DNA from: Bordetella pseudohinzii
Lineage (GTDB): Bacteria; Pseudomonadota; Gammaproteobacteria; Burkholderiales; Burkholderiaceae_B
DNA length: 64,000 nucleotides
Direction of reading: 5' to 3'
NCBI RefSeq assembly: GCF_000657795.2
Contig: NZ_JHEP02000003.1
Coordinates: 310,001-374,000 of the forward strand
Shown here: positions 40,302-48,918 of the stretch, piece by piece
Numbering within the stretch: the first letter of the stretch is position 1
How the letters are laid out: every line of letters starts with the position of its first letter
Translations under genes and position numbers: made by a program
The notes under the pieces: generated by a model
What the model was told of the DNA's origin: nothing
Databases searched by the model: none
Seen by the model: only the letters and a program-made list of their open reading frames with translations

Positions 40302-40934
40302 ATGTCTGTTTCTCCTCCGCCGGCCCGCCGCGCCGGCCGTCCGCCGACCCTGGCCGCCCCGCGCGAGCGCATCCTCGAGGCCGCCTCCGCCCTGTTTGCG
40401 CGCAGCGGCTATGAAGGCAGCTCGATCGCCGACCTGGCGGCCTCCATCGGCGTGTCCAAGGCGGCCATCTATCACTATTACCCCACCAAGCAGGACATCT
40501 ACGACGCCATCATTCTCGAGGTGCTCGGCGGCCTGCTGGCCGCGGTGACCCGCGCCTGCGACGCCGAGACCGGCGCCTATGCGCGGCTGCGCGCCTTCAT
40601 GGTGGCGCATGCGGATTACTTCGAGGCGCACCACGAGCAGTTCGTCACCATGCTGATCGGGTATTCGGGCATGGCCCTGCCCGAGCAGGCCGACGCCGCG
40701 CGGCTGCGCGACCGCTACGAGGCCGTGCTGCGCGCCATCCTGGCCGAAGGCGTCGATGAAGGCGTGTTCCGCGCGCGCGAGGTTGCCGCCACCGGGCGCG
40801 CCGTGCTGTCCCTGCTCAACTGGATGGTGCGCTGGTACAAGCCCGGGCAGGGGCAGACCGCGCGCGTCATCGCGCAAGATTATTTTGACTTGATTACCGG
40901 CGGCCTTTGCCGCCCCGAGAACGAACCGAGGTAA
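40302..40934 (+). CDS. TetR family transcriptional regulator
   Basis: Regulator of 210 residues. The N-terminal HTH reads RERILEAASALFARSGYEGS then IADLAASIGVSKAAIYHYYP, a standard TetR domain (about 23-69). The C-terminal ligand domain carries FEAHHEQFVTMLIGYSG and resembles regulators of acyl-CoA catabolism. It is the first gene of a rightward set (acyl-CoA dehydrogenase, CoA transferase, 3-hydroxyacyl-CoA dehydrogenase), and 5 bases separate it from the acyl-CoA dehydrogenase gene. An acyl-CoA inducer is likely but not shown. Confidence 0.93.
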   Translation: MSVSPPPARRAGRPPTLAAPRERILEAASALFARSGYEGSSIADLAASIGVSKAAIYHYYPTKQDIYDAIILEVLGGLLAAVTRACDAETGAYARLRAFMVAHADYFEAHHEQFVTMLIGYSGMALPEQADAARLRDRYEAVLRAILAEGVDEGVFRAREVAATGRAVLSLLNWMVRWYKPGQGQTARVIAQDYFDLITGGLCRPENEPR

Positions 40935-40939
40935 ACCCC

Positions 40940-42088
40940 ATGGCACTGGACCAAGAAACCCTGACCCTGCTGCTGGACGCCGTGCGCCGCTTCGTGACCG
41001 AGCGCCTGGTGCCGGCCGAAGAAGCGCTGGCGCATACCGGCCAGATTCCCGACGACATCGTGAACGAAATGCGCGAGCTGGGTCTGTTCGGCCTGTCGAT
41101 CTCGCCCGACCATGGCGGCCTGGGCCTGACCATGGAAGAAGAGGTCAAGGTGGTTTTCGAGCTGGGCCAGACCTCGCCGGCCTTCCGCTCGCTGGCCGGC
41201 ACCAATATCGGTATTGGCTCGCAATCCATCGTGCTGGCGGGTTCCGAGGCGCAGCGCGCCAACTACCTGCCCCGCCTGGCCAGCGGCGAACTGATCGGCG
41301 CATTCGCCCTGACCGAGCCCGACGCGGGCTCCGACGCCATGGCCCTGCGCACCACGGCCACGCGCGATGGCGACCACTACATCCTGAACGGCACCAAGCG
41401 CTACATCACCAATGCGCCCATCGCCGGGCTGTTCTCCGTCATGGCGCGCACCGCGCCCGAGCGCCGCGCCGATTCCATCTCCTGCTTCCTGGTCGAGGCC
41501 GGCACGCCCGGCCTGACGCTGGGCAAGCCCGACAAGAAAATGGGCCAGGCCGGCGCGCTGACCTGCGATGTGGTCTTTGACAATTGCCGCGTGCCGGCCA
41601 GCGCCCTGCTGGGCGAGCAGGAGGGCACGGGTTTCCGCACCGCCATGCGCGTGCTGGACAAGGGCCGCCTGCATATCGCCGCGCTGTGCGTCGGCATCGC
41701 CGAGCGCCTGGTGCGCGACGCCGCCCGCTATGCGCTGGAGCGCCAGCAGTTCGGCAAGCCCATCGCCGAGTTCCAGCTGGTGCAGGCCATGCTGGCCGAC
41801 AGCCAGGCCGAGCTGTACGCGGCGCGCTGCATGGTGCTGGATGCGGCCGCCAAGCGCGACCGGGGCGAAAACACCACCATGGAAGCGGCCTGCGCCAAGA
41901 TGTTCTCCACCGAAATGGTCGGCCGGGTGGCCGACCGCGCGGTCCAGATCCATGGCGGCGCGGGCTATATGGCCGAGTACGCGGTCGAGCGCTTTTATCG
42001 CGACGTGCGCCTGTTCCGCATCTTCGAGGGCACGACCCAGATCCAGCAGCTGGTCATCGCGCGCGAGACCCTCAAGGCCTATGCCTGA
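40940..42088 (+). CDS. Acyl-CoA dehydrogenase
   Basis: FAD enzyme of 382 residues introducing the trans-2 double bond in acyl-CoA. GAFALTEPDAGSDAMALR near residue 120 is the FAD/substrate signature. The catalytic Glu is in RIFEGTTQIQQ near the C-terminus, and RQQFGKPIAEFQLVQ is the usual helix. The start at 40940 follows GAGG by 8 bases. It is the second gene of the TetR-led set. Confidence 0.94.
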   Translation: MALDQETLTLLLDAVRRFVTERLVPAEEALAHTGQIPDDIVNEMRELGLFGLSISPDHGGLGLTMEEEVKVVFELGQTSPAFRSLAGTNIGIGSQSIVLAGSEAQRANYLPRLASGELIGAFALTEPDAGSDAMALRTTATRDGDHYILNGTKRYITNAPIAGLFSVMARTAPERRADSISCFLVEAGTPGLTLGKPDKKMGQAGALTCDVVFDNCRVPASALLGEQEGTGFRTAMRVLDKGRLHIAALCVGIAERLVRDAARYALERQQFGKPIAEFQLVQAMLADSQAELYAARCMVLDAAAKRDRGENTTMEAACAKMFSTEMVGRVADRAVQIHGGAGYMAEYAVERFYRDVRLFRIFEGTTQIQQLVIARETLKAYA

Positions 42089-42093
42089 GGCGG

Positions 42094-42122
42094 CGATCTT
42101 GTGCGCCCGCCGCACAAGATCG
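42094..42122. repeat. Perfect hairpin after the acyl-CoA dehydrogenase gene
   Basis: Arms CGATCTTGTGCG (42094-42105) and CGCACAAGATCG (42111-42122), 12 base pairs with a 5-base loop, just after the stop. No T-run follows, so it is either an imperfect terminator, an mRNA-stabilising hairpin or an operator for the CoA-transferase gene 77 bases downstream. Confidence 0.6.
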
Positions 42123-42198
42123 TGCACAAAACGGAAAACAACCCCGGGCGGCTGGGGCTAATATGCCAGCTTCCCGACGTCTTACTTCAAGCAAAACC

Positions 42199-43431
42199 AT
42201 GTCGCAACGTACCGCTCCCCTGGCCGGCATCCGCGTGCTGGATCTCACCCGCGTGCTGGCCGGTCCCTGGTGCACCCAGAACCTGGCCGATCTCGGCGCC
42301 GAAGTGATCAAGATCGAGCGTCCGGGCGCAGGCGACGACACGCGCGCCTGGGGGCCGCCCTACCTGAAGAACGCCGCCGGCGAGAACACCAGCGAGGCGG
42401 CCTATTACCTGTCGGCCAACCGCAATAAGTTCTCGGTGGCGCTGGACATCGCCAGCCCGCGCGGCGCCGAGCTGGTGCGCGAACTGGCCAAGCAGTGCGA
42501 CATCGTGGTGGAGAACTTCAAGGTCGGCGGCCTGCGCAAGTACGGGCTGGACTACGAGAGCCTGAAGGCCATCAATCCGCGCATCATCTATTGCTCCATC
42601 ACCGGCTTTGGCCAGACCGGCCCCTACGCCAGCCGTCCGGGCTATGACTTCATGATCCAGGGCATGGGCGGCCTGATGAGCATCACCGGCGAGCGCGACG
42701 ACCTGCCTGGCGGCGGCCCGCAGAAAGCCGGCGTGGCCGTGGCCGACCTGATGACCGGCATGTACTCCACCGTGGGCATCCTGGCGGCCATCATCGAGCG
42801 CGAGCGCAGCGGCCTGGGCCAGCATATCGACATGGCCTTGCTGGATTGCCAGGTGGCCATGCTGGCCAACCAGAACCTCAATTTCATGACCTCGGGCAAG
42901 GCGCCGCAGCGCGCGGGCAACGCCCACCAGAACCTGGTGCCCTACCAGGTCTTCGCCGCCGCCGACGGCCACCTCATCGTGGCCGTGGGCAACGACGGGC
43001 AGTTCCGCAACTACTGCCGCGTGGTCGGTCTGCCCGAGCTGGCCGACGATCCGCGCTATGCCACCAATCCGCAGCGCGTGCGCAACCGCGACACGCTGGT
43101 GCCGCTGCTGGCCGAACGCATGGCCACTGGCGCGCGCGACACCTGGCTGGCCGAGCTGGAGTCCGCCGGCGTGCCCGCCGGCCCCATCAATACGCTGGAC
43201 CAGGTCTACCAAGACCCGCATGTGCTGGCGCGCGGCATGAAGCGCGAGCTGCCGCACGCCTTGGCCGGCACGGTGCCCGTCGCCGCCAGCCCGCTCAAGT
43301 TCTCGGAAACCCCGGTGGAATACCGCCGCCCCGCGCCCATGCTGGGCGAGCACACGCGGCAGATCCTGAGCGAACGCCTGGGCCTGTCCGATGAAGACAT
43401 CCAGGCGCTGGCCCAGGGCGCGGCGGACTGA
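42199..43431 (+). CDS. CaiB/BaiF family CoA transferase
   Basis: Class III CoA transferase of 410 residues that moves CoA between carboxylates. The N-terminal LAGIRVLDLTRVLAGPWCTQ, LADLGAEVIKIERPG, then NRNKFSVALDI and the catalytic-Asp segment AVADLMTGMYSTVGI are all typical. It lies between the acyl-CoA dehydrogenase and the 3-hydroxyacyl-CoA dehydrogenase genes, so it probably activates the pathway substrate by transfer from another acyl-CoA. The ATG at 42199 was chosen from the conserved N-terminus; no strong ribosome-binding site is seen. Confidence 0.93.
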   Translation: MSQRTAPLAGIRVLDLTRVLAGPWCTQNLADLGAEVIKIERPGAGDDTRAWGPPYLKNAAGENTSEAAYYLSANRNKFSVALDIASPRGAELVRELAKQCDIVVENFKVGGLRKYGLDYESLKAINPRIIYCSITGFGQTGPYASRPGYDFMIQGMGGLMSITGERDDLPGGGPQKAGVAVADLMTGMYSTVGILAAIIERERSGLGQHIDMALLDCQVAMLANQNLNFMTSGKAPQRAGNAHQNLVPYQVFAAADGHLIVAVGNDGQFRNYCRVVGLPELADDPRYATNPQRVRNRDTLVPLLAERMATGARDTWLAELESAGVPAGPINTLDQVYQDPHVLARGMKRELPHALAGTVPVAASPLKFSETPVEYRRPAPMLGEHTRQILSERLGLSDEDIQALAQGAAD

Positions 43432-43460
43432 CCACAATATCCAGAAAGCAGGAGAGACAG

Positions 43461-44975
43461 ATGGCTGATATTCAGATCCTTGGCGTGGTGGGCGCCGGGG
43501 CCATGGGACGGGGCATTGCGCAGATCGCGGCCCAGGCGGGCATCACAGTCCGTTTGCATGACAACAATGCCGCCGCGGTGGCCGCCGCGCGCGACGCCCT
43601 GGCCCAGACCTGGGACAAGCTGGCTCAGAAAGGCAAGATGAGCGCCGAAGCCGTCAAGACGGCCGTGGAACACGTCCAGCCCGTCCAGGCCCTGTCCGAG
43701 CTGGCGGACTGCCAGCTCGTGGTCGAAGCCATCGTGGAGCGCCTGGACGTCAAGCGCGACCTGTTCTCGCAGCTGGAGTCCATCGTGGGGGCGGATTGCA
43801 TCCTGGCTTCCAACACGTCTTCGCTGTCCATCACCGCGATCGCGGCGGCCTGCCAACGGCCCGAGCGCGTGGCGGGCTTTCATTTTTTCAATCCGGTGCC
43901 GCTCATGAAGGTGGTCGAGGTCATCGACGGCCTGCGCAGCGCGCCGGCCGTGGGCGATGCCCTGGCCGCCCTGGCGCGCCGCATGGGCCACACGCCCGTG
44001 CGCGCCAAGGATATGCCGGGCTTTATCGTCAATCACGCCGGCCGCGGCATGAACACCGAGGGCCTGCGCGCGGCCCAGGAAGCCGTGGCGCCGTTTGACC
44101 AGATCGACGCCATCATGCGCGAGCAGGCGGGCTTTCGCATGGGGCCCTTCGAGCTATTGGACCTGACCGGCCTGGATGTGTCGCATCCGGTGATGGAATC
44201 CATCTACAGCCAGTTCTTCGACGAACCGCGTTTCCGCCCTTCGCCCATCACGACGGTGCGCCTGGCCGGCGGCCTGCTGGGCCGCAAGGTCGGCGAAGGT
44301 TTCTACGTCTACAAGGATGGCCAGAAGCAAGTGCCGGCCGAGCCCGCCGTGCCGGCCCTGCCGCAGGCCCTGCGCGTCTGGGTCAGCCCGGCGCATGCCG
44401 ACGGCCAGGCGCGCGCGCAGGCCTTGCTGCGCCAGCTGGGCGCCGAGGTGGTGCAGGCCGAAGCCGCGCCGGCCGATGCGCTGCTGGTCGTCACGCCCCT
44501 GGGCGAGGATGTGTCCAGCTGCGTGGCCGGCCAGGGCCTGGACGGCGCGCGCACGGTGGGCCTGGACGTGCTGCATGATTTCGCCGCCAGCCGCCGCCGC
44601 ACCCTGATGACCTCGCCGGCGACCGCGGCGCGCTGGCGCGACGCCGCCCATGCCCTGTTCGCCAAGGACGGCGTGGCCGTCAGCGTCATCGAGGATTCGC
44701 CCGGCTTCATCGCCCAGCGCATCGTGGCGACCATCGTCAACATCGCCTGCGACATCGCCCAGCAGCAGATCGCCACGCCCGGCGACATCGACCAGGCCGT
44801 GAACCTCGGCCTGGGCTATCCCAAAGGCCCGCTGGCCATGGGCGATGCGCTGGGCGCGGCGCGCATGCTGGAGATCTTGCGCAATATGGAGCGGGTCACG
44901 GGCGATCCGCGCTACCGCCCCAGCCTGTGGCTGCAGCGCCGCGTGCAGCTCGGCCTGCCGCTGGCGCAAGCCTGA
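43461..44975 (+). CDS. 3-hydroxyacyl-CoA dehydrogenase (PaaH-like, two C-terminal domains)
   Basis: NAD-dependent enzyme of 504 residues. The Rossmann site GVVGAGAMGRGIAQIAAQAG is at residues 8-27. The catalytic His is in GFHFFNPVPLMKVVEVIDG, followed by a first 3HCDH C-terminal domain. A second C-terminal domain near the end (SPGFIAQRIVATIVNIACD, then GLGYPKGPLAMGD) gives the long form known from phenylacetate catabolism. No phenylacetate epoxidase genes are near, so the pathway may be a different acyl-CoA route. It closes the TetR-led set and ends at a strong terminator. Confidence 0.92.
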   Translation: MADIQILGVVGAGAMGRGIAQIAAQAGITVRLHDNNAAAVAAARDALAQTWDKLAQKGKMSAEAVKTAVEHVQPVQALSELADCQLVVEAIVERLDVKRDLFSQLESIVGADCILASNTSSLSITAIAAACQRPERVAGFHFFNPVPLMKVVEVIDGLRSAPAVGDALAALARRMGHTPVRAKDMPGFIVNHAGRGMNTEGLRAAQEAVAPFDQIDAIMREQAGFRMGPFELLDLTGLDVSHPVMESIYSQFFDEPRFRPSPITTVRLAGGLLGRKVGEGFYVYKDGQKQVPAEPAVPALPQALRVWVSPAHADGQARAQALLRQLGAEVVQAEAAPADALLVVTPLGEDVSSCVAGQGLDGARTVGLDVLHDFAASRRRTLMTSPATAARWRDAAHALFAKDGVAVSVIEDSPGFIAQRIVATIVNIACDIAQQQIATPGDIDQAVNLGLGYPKGPLAMGDALGAARMLEILRNMERVTGDPRYRPSLWLQRRVQLGLPLAQA

Positions 44976-44991
44976 TCGGTCCGTCCAAGGC

Positions 44992-45027
44992 AAAAAAATA
45001 TCGGCCCCCGGGGGCCGATATTTTTTT
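44992..45027. terminator. Bidirectional terminator between convergent genes
   Basis: A perfect 36-base palindrome: seven A, TA, TCGGCCCCC, then the exact complement ending in seven T. It serves the hydroxyacyl-CoA dehydrogenase gene on the plus strand and the cytochrome c gene on the minus strand. Confidence 0.95.
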
Positions 45028-45065
45028 GGGCCGTTCACGCGGTTGGCGTGCGAGGCCGCGGGGGA

Positions 45066-45962
45066 TTATTTGGCCGCGTTGACCATGTACTCGACCGCGG
45101 CGCGGATATCCGCTTCCGAGGCCGTGGCCGCGCCGCCCTTGGGAGGCATCGCGCCCTTGCCGGTGAGCGCGACCTTGACCATGGTGTCGATGCCGGTGGC
45201 CACGTAAGGGGCCCAGGCGGCCTTGTCGCCGAACTTGGGCGCATTGGCCACGCCCGTGGCGTGGCAGGCAAAACAGGTGCTCTTGTAGAGCTTTTCGCCG
45301 GCCGGATTGACGGCGGCCGCCGGCGCGGGAGCCGCCGCGGCGGGGGCTGCAGCGACGGGCGCAGCAGCGGCGGGCGCAGCGGCAGCGGGCGCAGCGGCAG
45401 CGGGCGCGACAGCGGCAGGCGCGGCAGCGGCTTCTTCTTTCTTTTCTTCCTTGGGCTCGGCCGGCTCGGGCAGGTTGCCGCCCGACTTGTTGGCCATGTA
45501 GACCACGGCGCGCGCGACTTCGAAATCGCTCAAGGCCGGGTTGCCGCCCTTGGCCGGCATGCCGCCCTTGCCGTGCAGCGCCACGTTGAGCATGGCGTCA
45601 AAGCCGGCCTGTATGAAAGGCGCCCAGGCCGCGTTGTCGCCCACCTTGGGCGCGCCGGCCACGCCGGCGGTATGACAGGCCGTACAGACGGCGGCAAAGA
45701 CCTGGTCGCCCGTCTTGTAGACGCGCGGCGCATTGGCGTCGACCAGCTGGAAACCGGCCACGGGCGCGATGCGCTTGTTGACGGCTTCTTCGGAGAGGGT
45801 ATCGGAGCCTGCGCCAACCTTGGCGTCCGAGACGACCATGTTGACCAGCAGGATGATGATGAGGATGGGGACGACGAATGCCAGCACGACCGTGACGATC
45901 AACTGACGGGGCGTCTTGATGGGAGATGAATGTTCTTCGATGTGATCCTGCTCGTTGCTCAT
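45066..45962 (-). CDS. Dihaem cytochrome c5 family protein, membrane-anchored
   Basis: Protein of 298 residues. A single N-terminal membrane helix (LIVTVVLAFVVPILIIILLV, about 20-42) anchors it, with the rest in the periplasm. The two class-I haem sites are CTACH (near 93) and CFACH (near 233), with distal methionines in GGMPAKGG and GAMPPKGG. The domains are joined by an 80-residue linker of Glu/Lys then Ala/Pro repeats. The DNA of that linker has a 15-base direct repeat. It probably carries electrons to a terminal oxidase. Shared terminator at 44992. Confidence 0.93.
   Translation of the reverse strand: MSNEQDHIEEHSSPIKTPRQLIVTVVLAFVVPILIIILLVNMVVSDAKVGAGSDTLSEEAVNKRIAPVAGFQLVDANAPRVYKTGDQVFAAVCTACHTAGVAGAPKVGDNAAWAPFIQAGFDAMLNVALHGKGGMPAKGGNPALSDFEVARAVVYMANKSGGNLPEPAEPKEEKKEEAAAAPAAVAPAAAAPAAAAPAAAAPVAAAPAAAAPAPAAAVNPAGEKLYKSTCFACHATGVANAPKFGDKAAWAPYVATGIDTMVKVALTGKGAMPPKGGAATASEADIRAAVEYMVNAAK
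45371..45415. repeat. 15-base tandem repeat in the cytochrome linker
   Basis: CGGGCGCAGCGGCAG occurs at 45371-45385 and again at 45386-45400, followed by a degenerate third copy. In frame it codes for the Ala/Pro linker, so copy-number change would alter linker length without frameshift. Confidence 0.7.
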
Positions 45963-46165
45963 ATCCTAATCCTGCTAATCGGAACGCCAGGTGGCGGAAT
46001 CAGACTGACACGACAACTCAACGCAACTACGAGGAAGGCCGGGGCAAGAACAAGCTCCCCGACCTGCAATAAACGCTGGATTATATAACGGCAATCGGGG
46101 ACGAAATCCGAATTGGGGTAAGCCCCCAACGGCGGTTTCAAAAATGGGTACAATAGCGCCGCGCT

Positions 46166-46240
46166 GCGCCCGTAGTTCAATGGATAGAATGAGAGTTTCC
46201 GAAGCTCTTGATACAGGTTCGATTCCTGTCGGGCGCGCCA
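46166..46240 (+). tRNA. tRNA-Arg (anticodon CCG)
   Basis: A 75-base cloverleaf: acceptor GCGCCCG (46166-46172) pairs with CGGGCGC (46230-46236), discriminator G, and CCA is encoded at 46238-46240. The T-loop GGTTCGATTCC is standard. The anticodon stem AGAGT/GCTCT encloses TTCCGAA, giving CCG in the middle. A TACAAT 12 bases upstream (46149-46154) is a likely -10. Confidence 0.97.
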
Positions 46241-46255
46241 CCCGCACATCAAAGG

Positions 46256-46272
46256 CCTGGCGCGCTGCCAGG
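46256..46272 (+). terminator. Hairpin after tRNA-Arg
   Basis: CCTGGC (46256-46261) and GCCAGG (46267-46272) with a 5-base loop, 15 bases after the tRNA, followed by CGCCTCTTCCC. The T-run is weak. The rest of the 250-base gap to the porin gene shows no gene. Confidence 0.4.
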
Positions 46273-46493
46273 CGCCTCTTCCCGCTCCCTGCTTGCAAAA
46301 CGCTCGCCCGCGGCGCGAGCCCGATCCCTTGGCCAAGCGCCATGCCCGGGATCACGCGGTCCATCAGCGGATACACAAGGTTGTGCAGTCGCCGTATTGA
46401 CATCGGCGATGACAAGCGCTGCGCCATTTTTGTGCGGCAGCACGCGCGCGTTGGTGGATCTTCGACACCGCCCGCAAAGGCAACAGGGCCGGC

Positions 46494-47582
46494 TCAGTAC
46501 CGGTGGCGTATGCCCACGGCATATTGCGATTGATGCCAGGCCGGGTCGTCCCAGGCGCCTCGCATATAACCGTAGACGGCGTACAGGTTGGTGCGCTTGG
46601 ACAGGTCGTACACATAGCCGAGCGAATAGACCTGCTGGGCGTGCGTGGCGCCCGCGCGTTTGAGGGCGCCGCCGCCGGGCAGGCTGCCCTGCCATGAGAG
46701 CATCGCCGTCGCGGCGCCCGCGCGCCAGGCGGCTCCCGCCATCACGCCATGTACGGTGCTATCGGGGAAATAGGCCCGCTGGCCCGGCGACGGCGCGGCC
46801 GGAAGCGTCGAGCCATTGCGCATCAGCGACCAGCCCGCATATCCCGTGAATGCGCCGAACGTGGCGCGGGCGGCCAGCGTGTAGGCGTAGGGCTGGCGTC
46901 GGGCGCCGGCGCGGGCCATCGCGGCGGACTGCCGGGTGCCGTCCGCCCAGCGCGCGCCCTCATAGGTCGCGGCGATGGAATAGCCGGGCTGTTCGAACAC
47001 CAGCGCGGCGCTGTACAGCTTGTTGGTCGACGCGGTGCGGAATCCGCCGCCGCCGTCATAGTCCAGGCTGGCGTCCACGCCCGCGCGCAAGCCGCTGGCC
47101 GATGGGCTCCAGTAGGCGACCATGTTGTCCGCGCGGTTGGCGTTGTAGGGCAGCAGCGCGGTCTGCGCGCCGGTGATCAGGTACGACGCCAAGAAGGCAT
47201 CGTAGTTGGCCAGCGTGGCGGAGGACACCGAAGTCTGCCGGCCCAGGCGCAGCTCTCCGAAGCCGCCTGACAGGCCCGCCCATGCCGCGCGGCCGAACAG
47301 GCGTCCGCCTTGCGCGGACCTGCCGTTGTTGGCGAGGAGGCCGCTTTCAAGCTGGAAATTCGCCCGCAGGCCATGGCCGAGGTGCTCACTGCCGCGCAGC
47401 CCCCAGCGCGATCCGGACTGCGTGCCCGACAGCATGCGGATCGCCGTGCCGCGCTCCTGGGTGGAAAACCCCGCCAGCCCGAGGTCCACGACGCCGTACA
47501 GCGTCACGGCGTCCTGGCGGGCCTCGGCCGCCCACGGCGCGATCAGCGCCGCGGCGCAGGCGCAAAACTTGCGTATCGCCAT
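46494..47582 (-). CDS. Outer-membrane general porin (first copy)
   Basis: Trimeric beta-barrel porin of 362 residues of the betaproteobacterial type. It has a signal peptide (MAIRKFCACAAALIAPWAAEA), the conserved first strand DAVTLYGVVDLGLAGF, SRWGLRGSEHLGHGLRANFQ, and ends in an aromatic residue (IRHRY), as outer-membrane proteins do. GAGG lies before the ATG at 47582. It is 8 bases downstream of the DUF1624 gene, an unusual partner, so both are probably on one transcript. Its sequence differs clearly from the porin at 57991. Confidence 0.92.
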   Translation of the reverse strand: MAIRKFCACAAALIAPWAAEARQDAVTLYGVVDLGLAGFSTQERGTAIRMLSGTQSGSRWGLRGSEHLGHGLRANFQLESGLLANNGRSAQGGRLFGRAAWAGLSGGFGELRLGRQTSVSSATLANYDAFLASYLITGAQTALLPYNANRADNMVAYWSPSASGLRAGVDASLDYDGGGGFRTASTNKLYSAALVFEQPGYSIAATYEGARWADGTRQSAAMARAGARRQPYAYTLAARATFGAFTGYAGWSLMRNGSTLPAAPSPGQRAYFPDSTVHGVMAGAAWRAGAATAMLSWQGSLPGGGALKRAGATHAQQVYSLGYVYDLSKRTNLYAVYGYMRGAWDDPAWHQSQYAVGIRHRY

Positions 47583-47590
47583 CGCCGGCC

Positions 47591-48757
47591 TCACAGGTAT
47601 TTGAGCCAGGGGATGTCGCGCCGCGCGGCTTTCAGGCGGCCAAACCCGCGCACGGGCCAGTACAGCGCCACGGCCAGCACAATGGCGATCAACCAGACGG
47701 CGCCCATGCTGTCCACGCCGAAATACTTGCCCTGATTCAAGCCCCAGATACTTTCGCCCGCCAGGTAGAGCGCCTTCAGGACGTACAGATGCAGCAGATA
47801 GAAGAACATGGGCGCGGCGCCGAAGACGGACAGCAAGCGCGTCCATGCCGCCGATGGCGCGCGTTCGATCAGCGCCAGCAGGCACAAGCTCAGGCCCAGT
47901 GTCAGCAAGAGGAACATCAGCGACGGCGGGTATTTGGTGACGTTCAGAAAGCTCATCGCGGTGCGCAGGGCCTCATCCTGCGCGGCCCATGGCTGGGCCT
48001 GCCCATAGCCATTGATCGCGCGCAGGACGGCAAAGCCCGCCAGGGCGGCCAAGCCTGTTGTCCACAAGCGGCGCTGGCGCGTCGGCGCGGGGACTTGCCG
48101 CGCGAACCAGGGGCCGGCCGCATAGCCCAAGGCGATCACGCCTATCCATGGCAGCAAGGGATAGGACGTGCGCATGCGCAGCGTGTCGCCCAGTTCGATC
48201 CAGCCGCGATCGTGCAGCACGGCCCATGGCAGGTGCATCGCATGGCCTGCCGCGAAGTGCACCGCGTCCAGCGCGTTGTGGCCCGCCACCAGGACCAGGC
48301 CCACCGCCGCCAGCGCCGCGCGCGGCAGCCACAGCAAGGCCGCCAGCGCCAGCATGGACAGGCCGATCACCCAGATCACCTGCAGGTAGATGACGCTGGG
48401 CGGAAACTGAAAGGTCCACGCGAAGTTCACGACGAGGAGTTCCAGCGCGATGAGGAAGACGCCGCGCTTGGCCAGGAAGGCCGCCGTGGCGCCCCGGTTG
48501 CCCGCGCCGTATAGCCAGGCCGACAAGCCGGCCAGGAACACGAAGGCCGGCGCGCACAGATGCGTCAACAGCCGGGAGAAGAACAACGCCGGGGAGGTCG
48601 CGGAGACGTCCATGGGGTCGCCGACCTGCTGGTGCAGGAAGAAGGTTTCGCGCACATGGTCCAGCAACATGATCACAATGACGAGGCCACGCAAGGCGTC
48701 GATGGCGAGCAGACGCCGGCCGCTATCTGAAGAGGCAGGGGAGATCGAGGATGTCAT
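47591..48757 (-). CDS. DUF1624 multi-pass membrane protein, acyltransferase-like
   Basis: Protein of 388 residues with about ten membrane helices. The N-terminus RRLLAIDALRGLVIVIMLLDHVRE is the signature of the heparan-alpha-glucosaminide acetyltransferase-like (YeiB/DUF1624) group: Asp-Ala-x-Arg-Gly and a histidine in the first helix. It probably acylates an envelope component, but no substrate is evident. The start has no clear Shine-Dalgarno sequence. Two overlapping palindromes lie upstream at 48811-48841, and the porin gene follows directly. Confidence 0.85.
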   Translation of the reverse strand: MTSSISPASSDSGRRLLAIDALRGLVIVIMLLDHVRETFFLHQQVGDPMDVSATSPALFFSRLLTHLCAPAFVFLAGLSAWLYGAGNRGATAAFLAKRGVFLIALELLVVNFAWTFQFPPSVIYLQVIWVIGLSMLALAALLWLPRAALAAVGLVLVAGHNALDAVHFAAGHAMHLPWAVLHDRGWIELGDTLRMRTSYPLLPWIGVIALGYAAGPWFARQVPAPTRQRRLWTTGLAALAGFAVLRAINGYGQAQPWAAQDEALRTAMSFLNVTKYPPSLMFLLLTLGLSLCLLALIERAPSAAWTRLLSVFGAAPMFFYLLHLYVLKALYLAGESIWGLNQGKYFGVDSMGAVWLIAIVLAVALYWPVRGFGRLKAARRDIPWLKYL

Positions 48758-48810
48758 GGGAAAAGCAGGGAATCGTGACCGCTACGCCGGCCCGCGGCGC
48801 GAGCCGGCGG

Positions 48811-48841
48811 CATTCCAATATTGGAATGTAATAACATTACA
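48811..48841. promoter_or_regulatory. Two overlapping palindromes upstream of the DUF1624-porin unit
   Basis: CATTCCAATATTGGAATG (48811-48828) is a perfect 18-base palindrome. TGTAAT-AAC-ATTACA (48827-48841) is a second, overlapping its last two bases. The AT-rich patch in GC-rich DNA 55-85 bases before the start codon fits operator sites. Confidence 0.6.
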
Positions 48842-48918
48842 TATCTAGGTGGCCAGGCAGGATATGCCTTGTCGAATCGGCCTCAGTTACCGGAACGGGA
48901 CGGGTCTGCCGCGCGCGT

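Noticed and set aside
43461-44975. Part of a phenylacetate degradation cluster
   Set aside because: The protein is PaaH-like, but no epoxidase, ring-opening or ligase genes of the pathway lie nearby.
45371-45415. CRISPR array
   Set aside because: The repeats are contiguous 15-base units inside a coding sequence with no spacers; no cas gene exists in the window.
46166-46240. tRNA-Arg as attachment site of an integrated element
   Set aside because: No integrase gene, no direct repeat of the tRNA 3' end nearby, and the flanks are ordinary genes.
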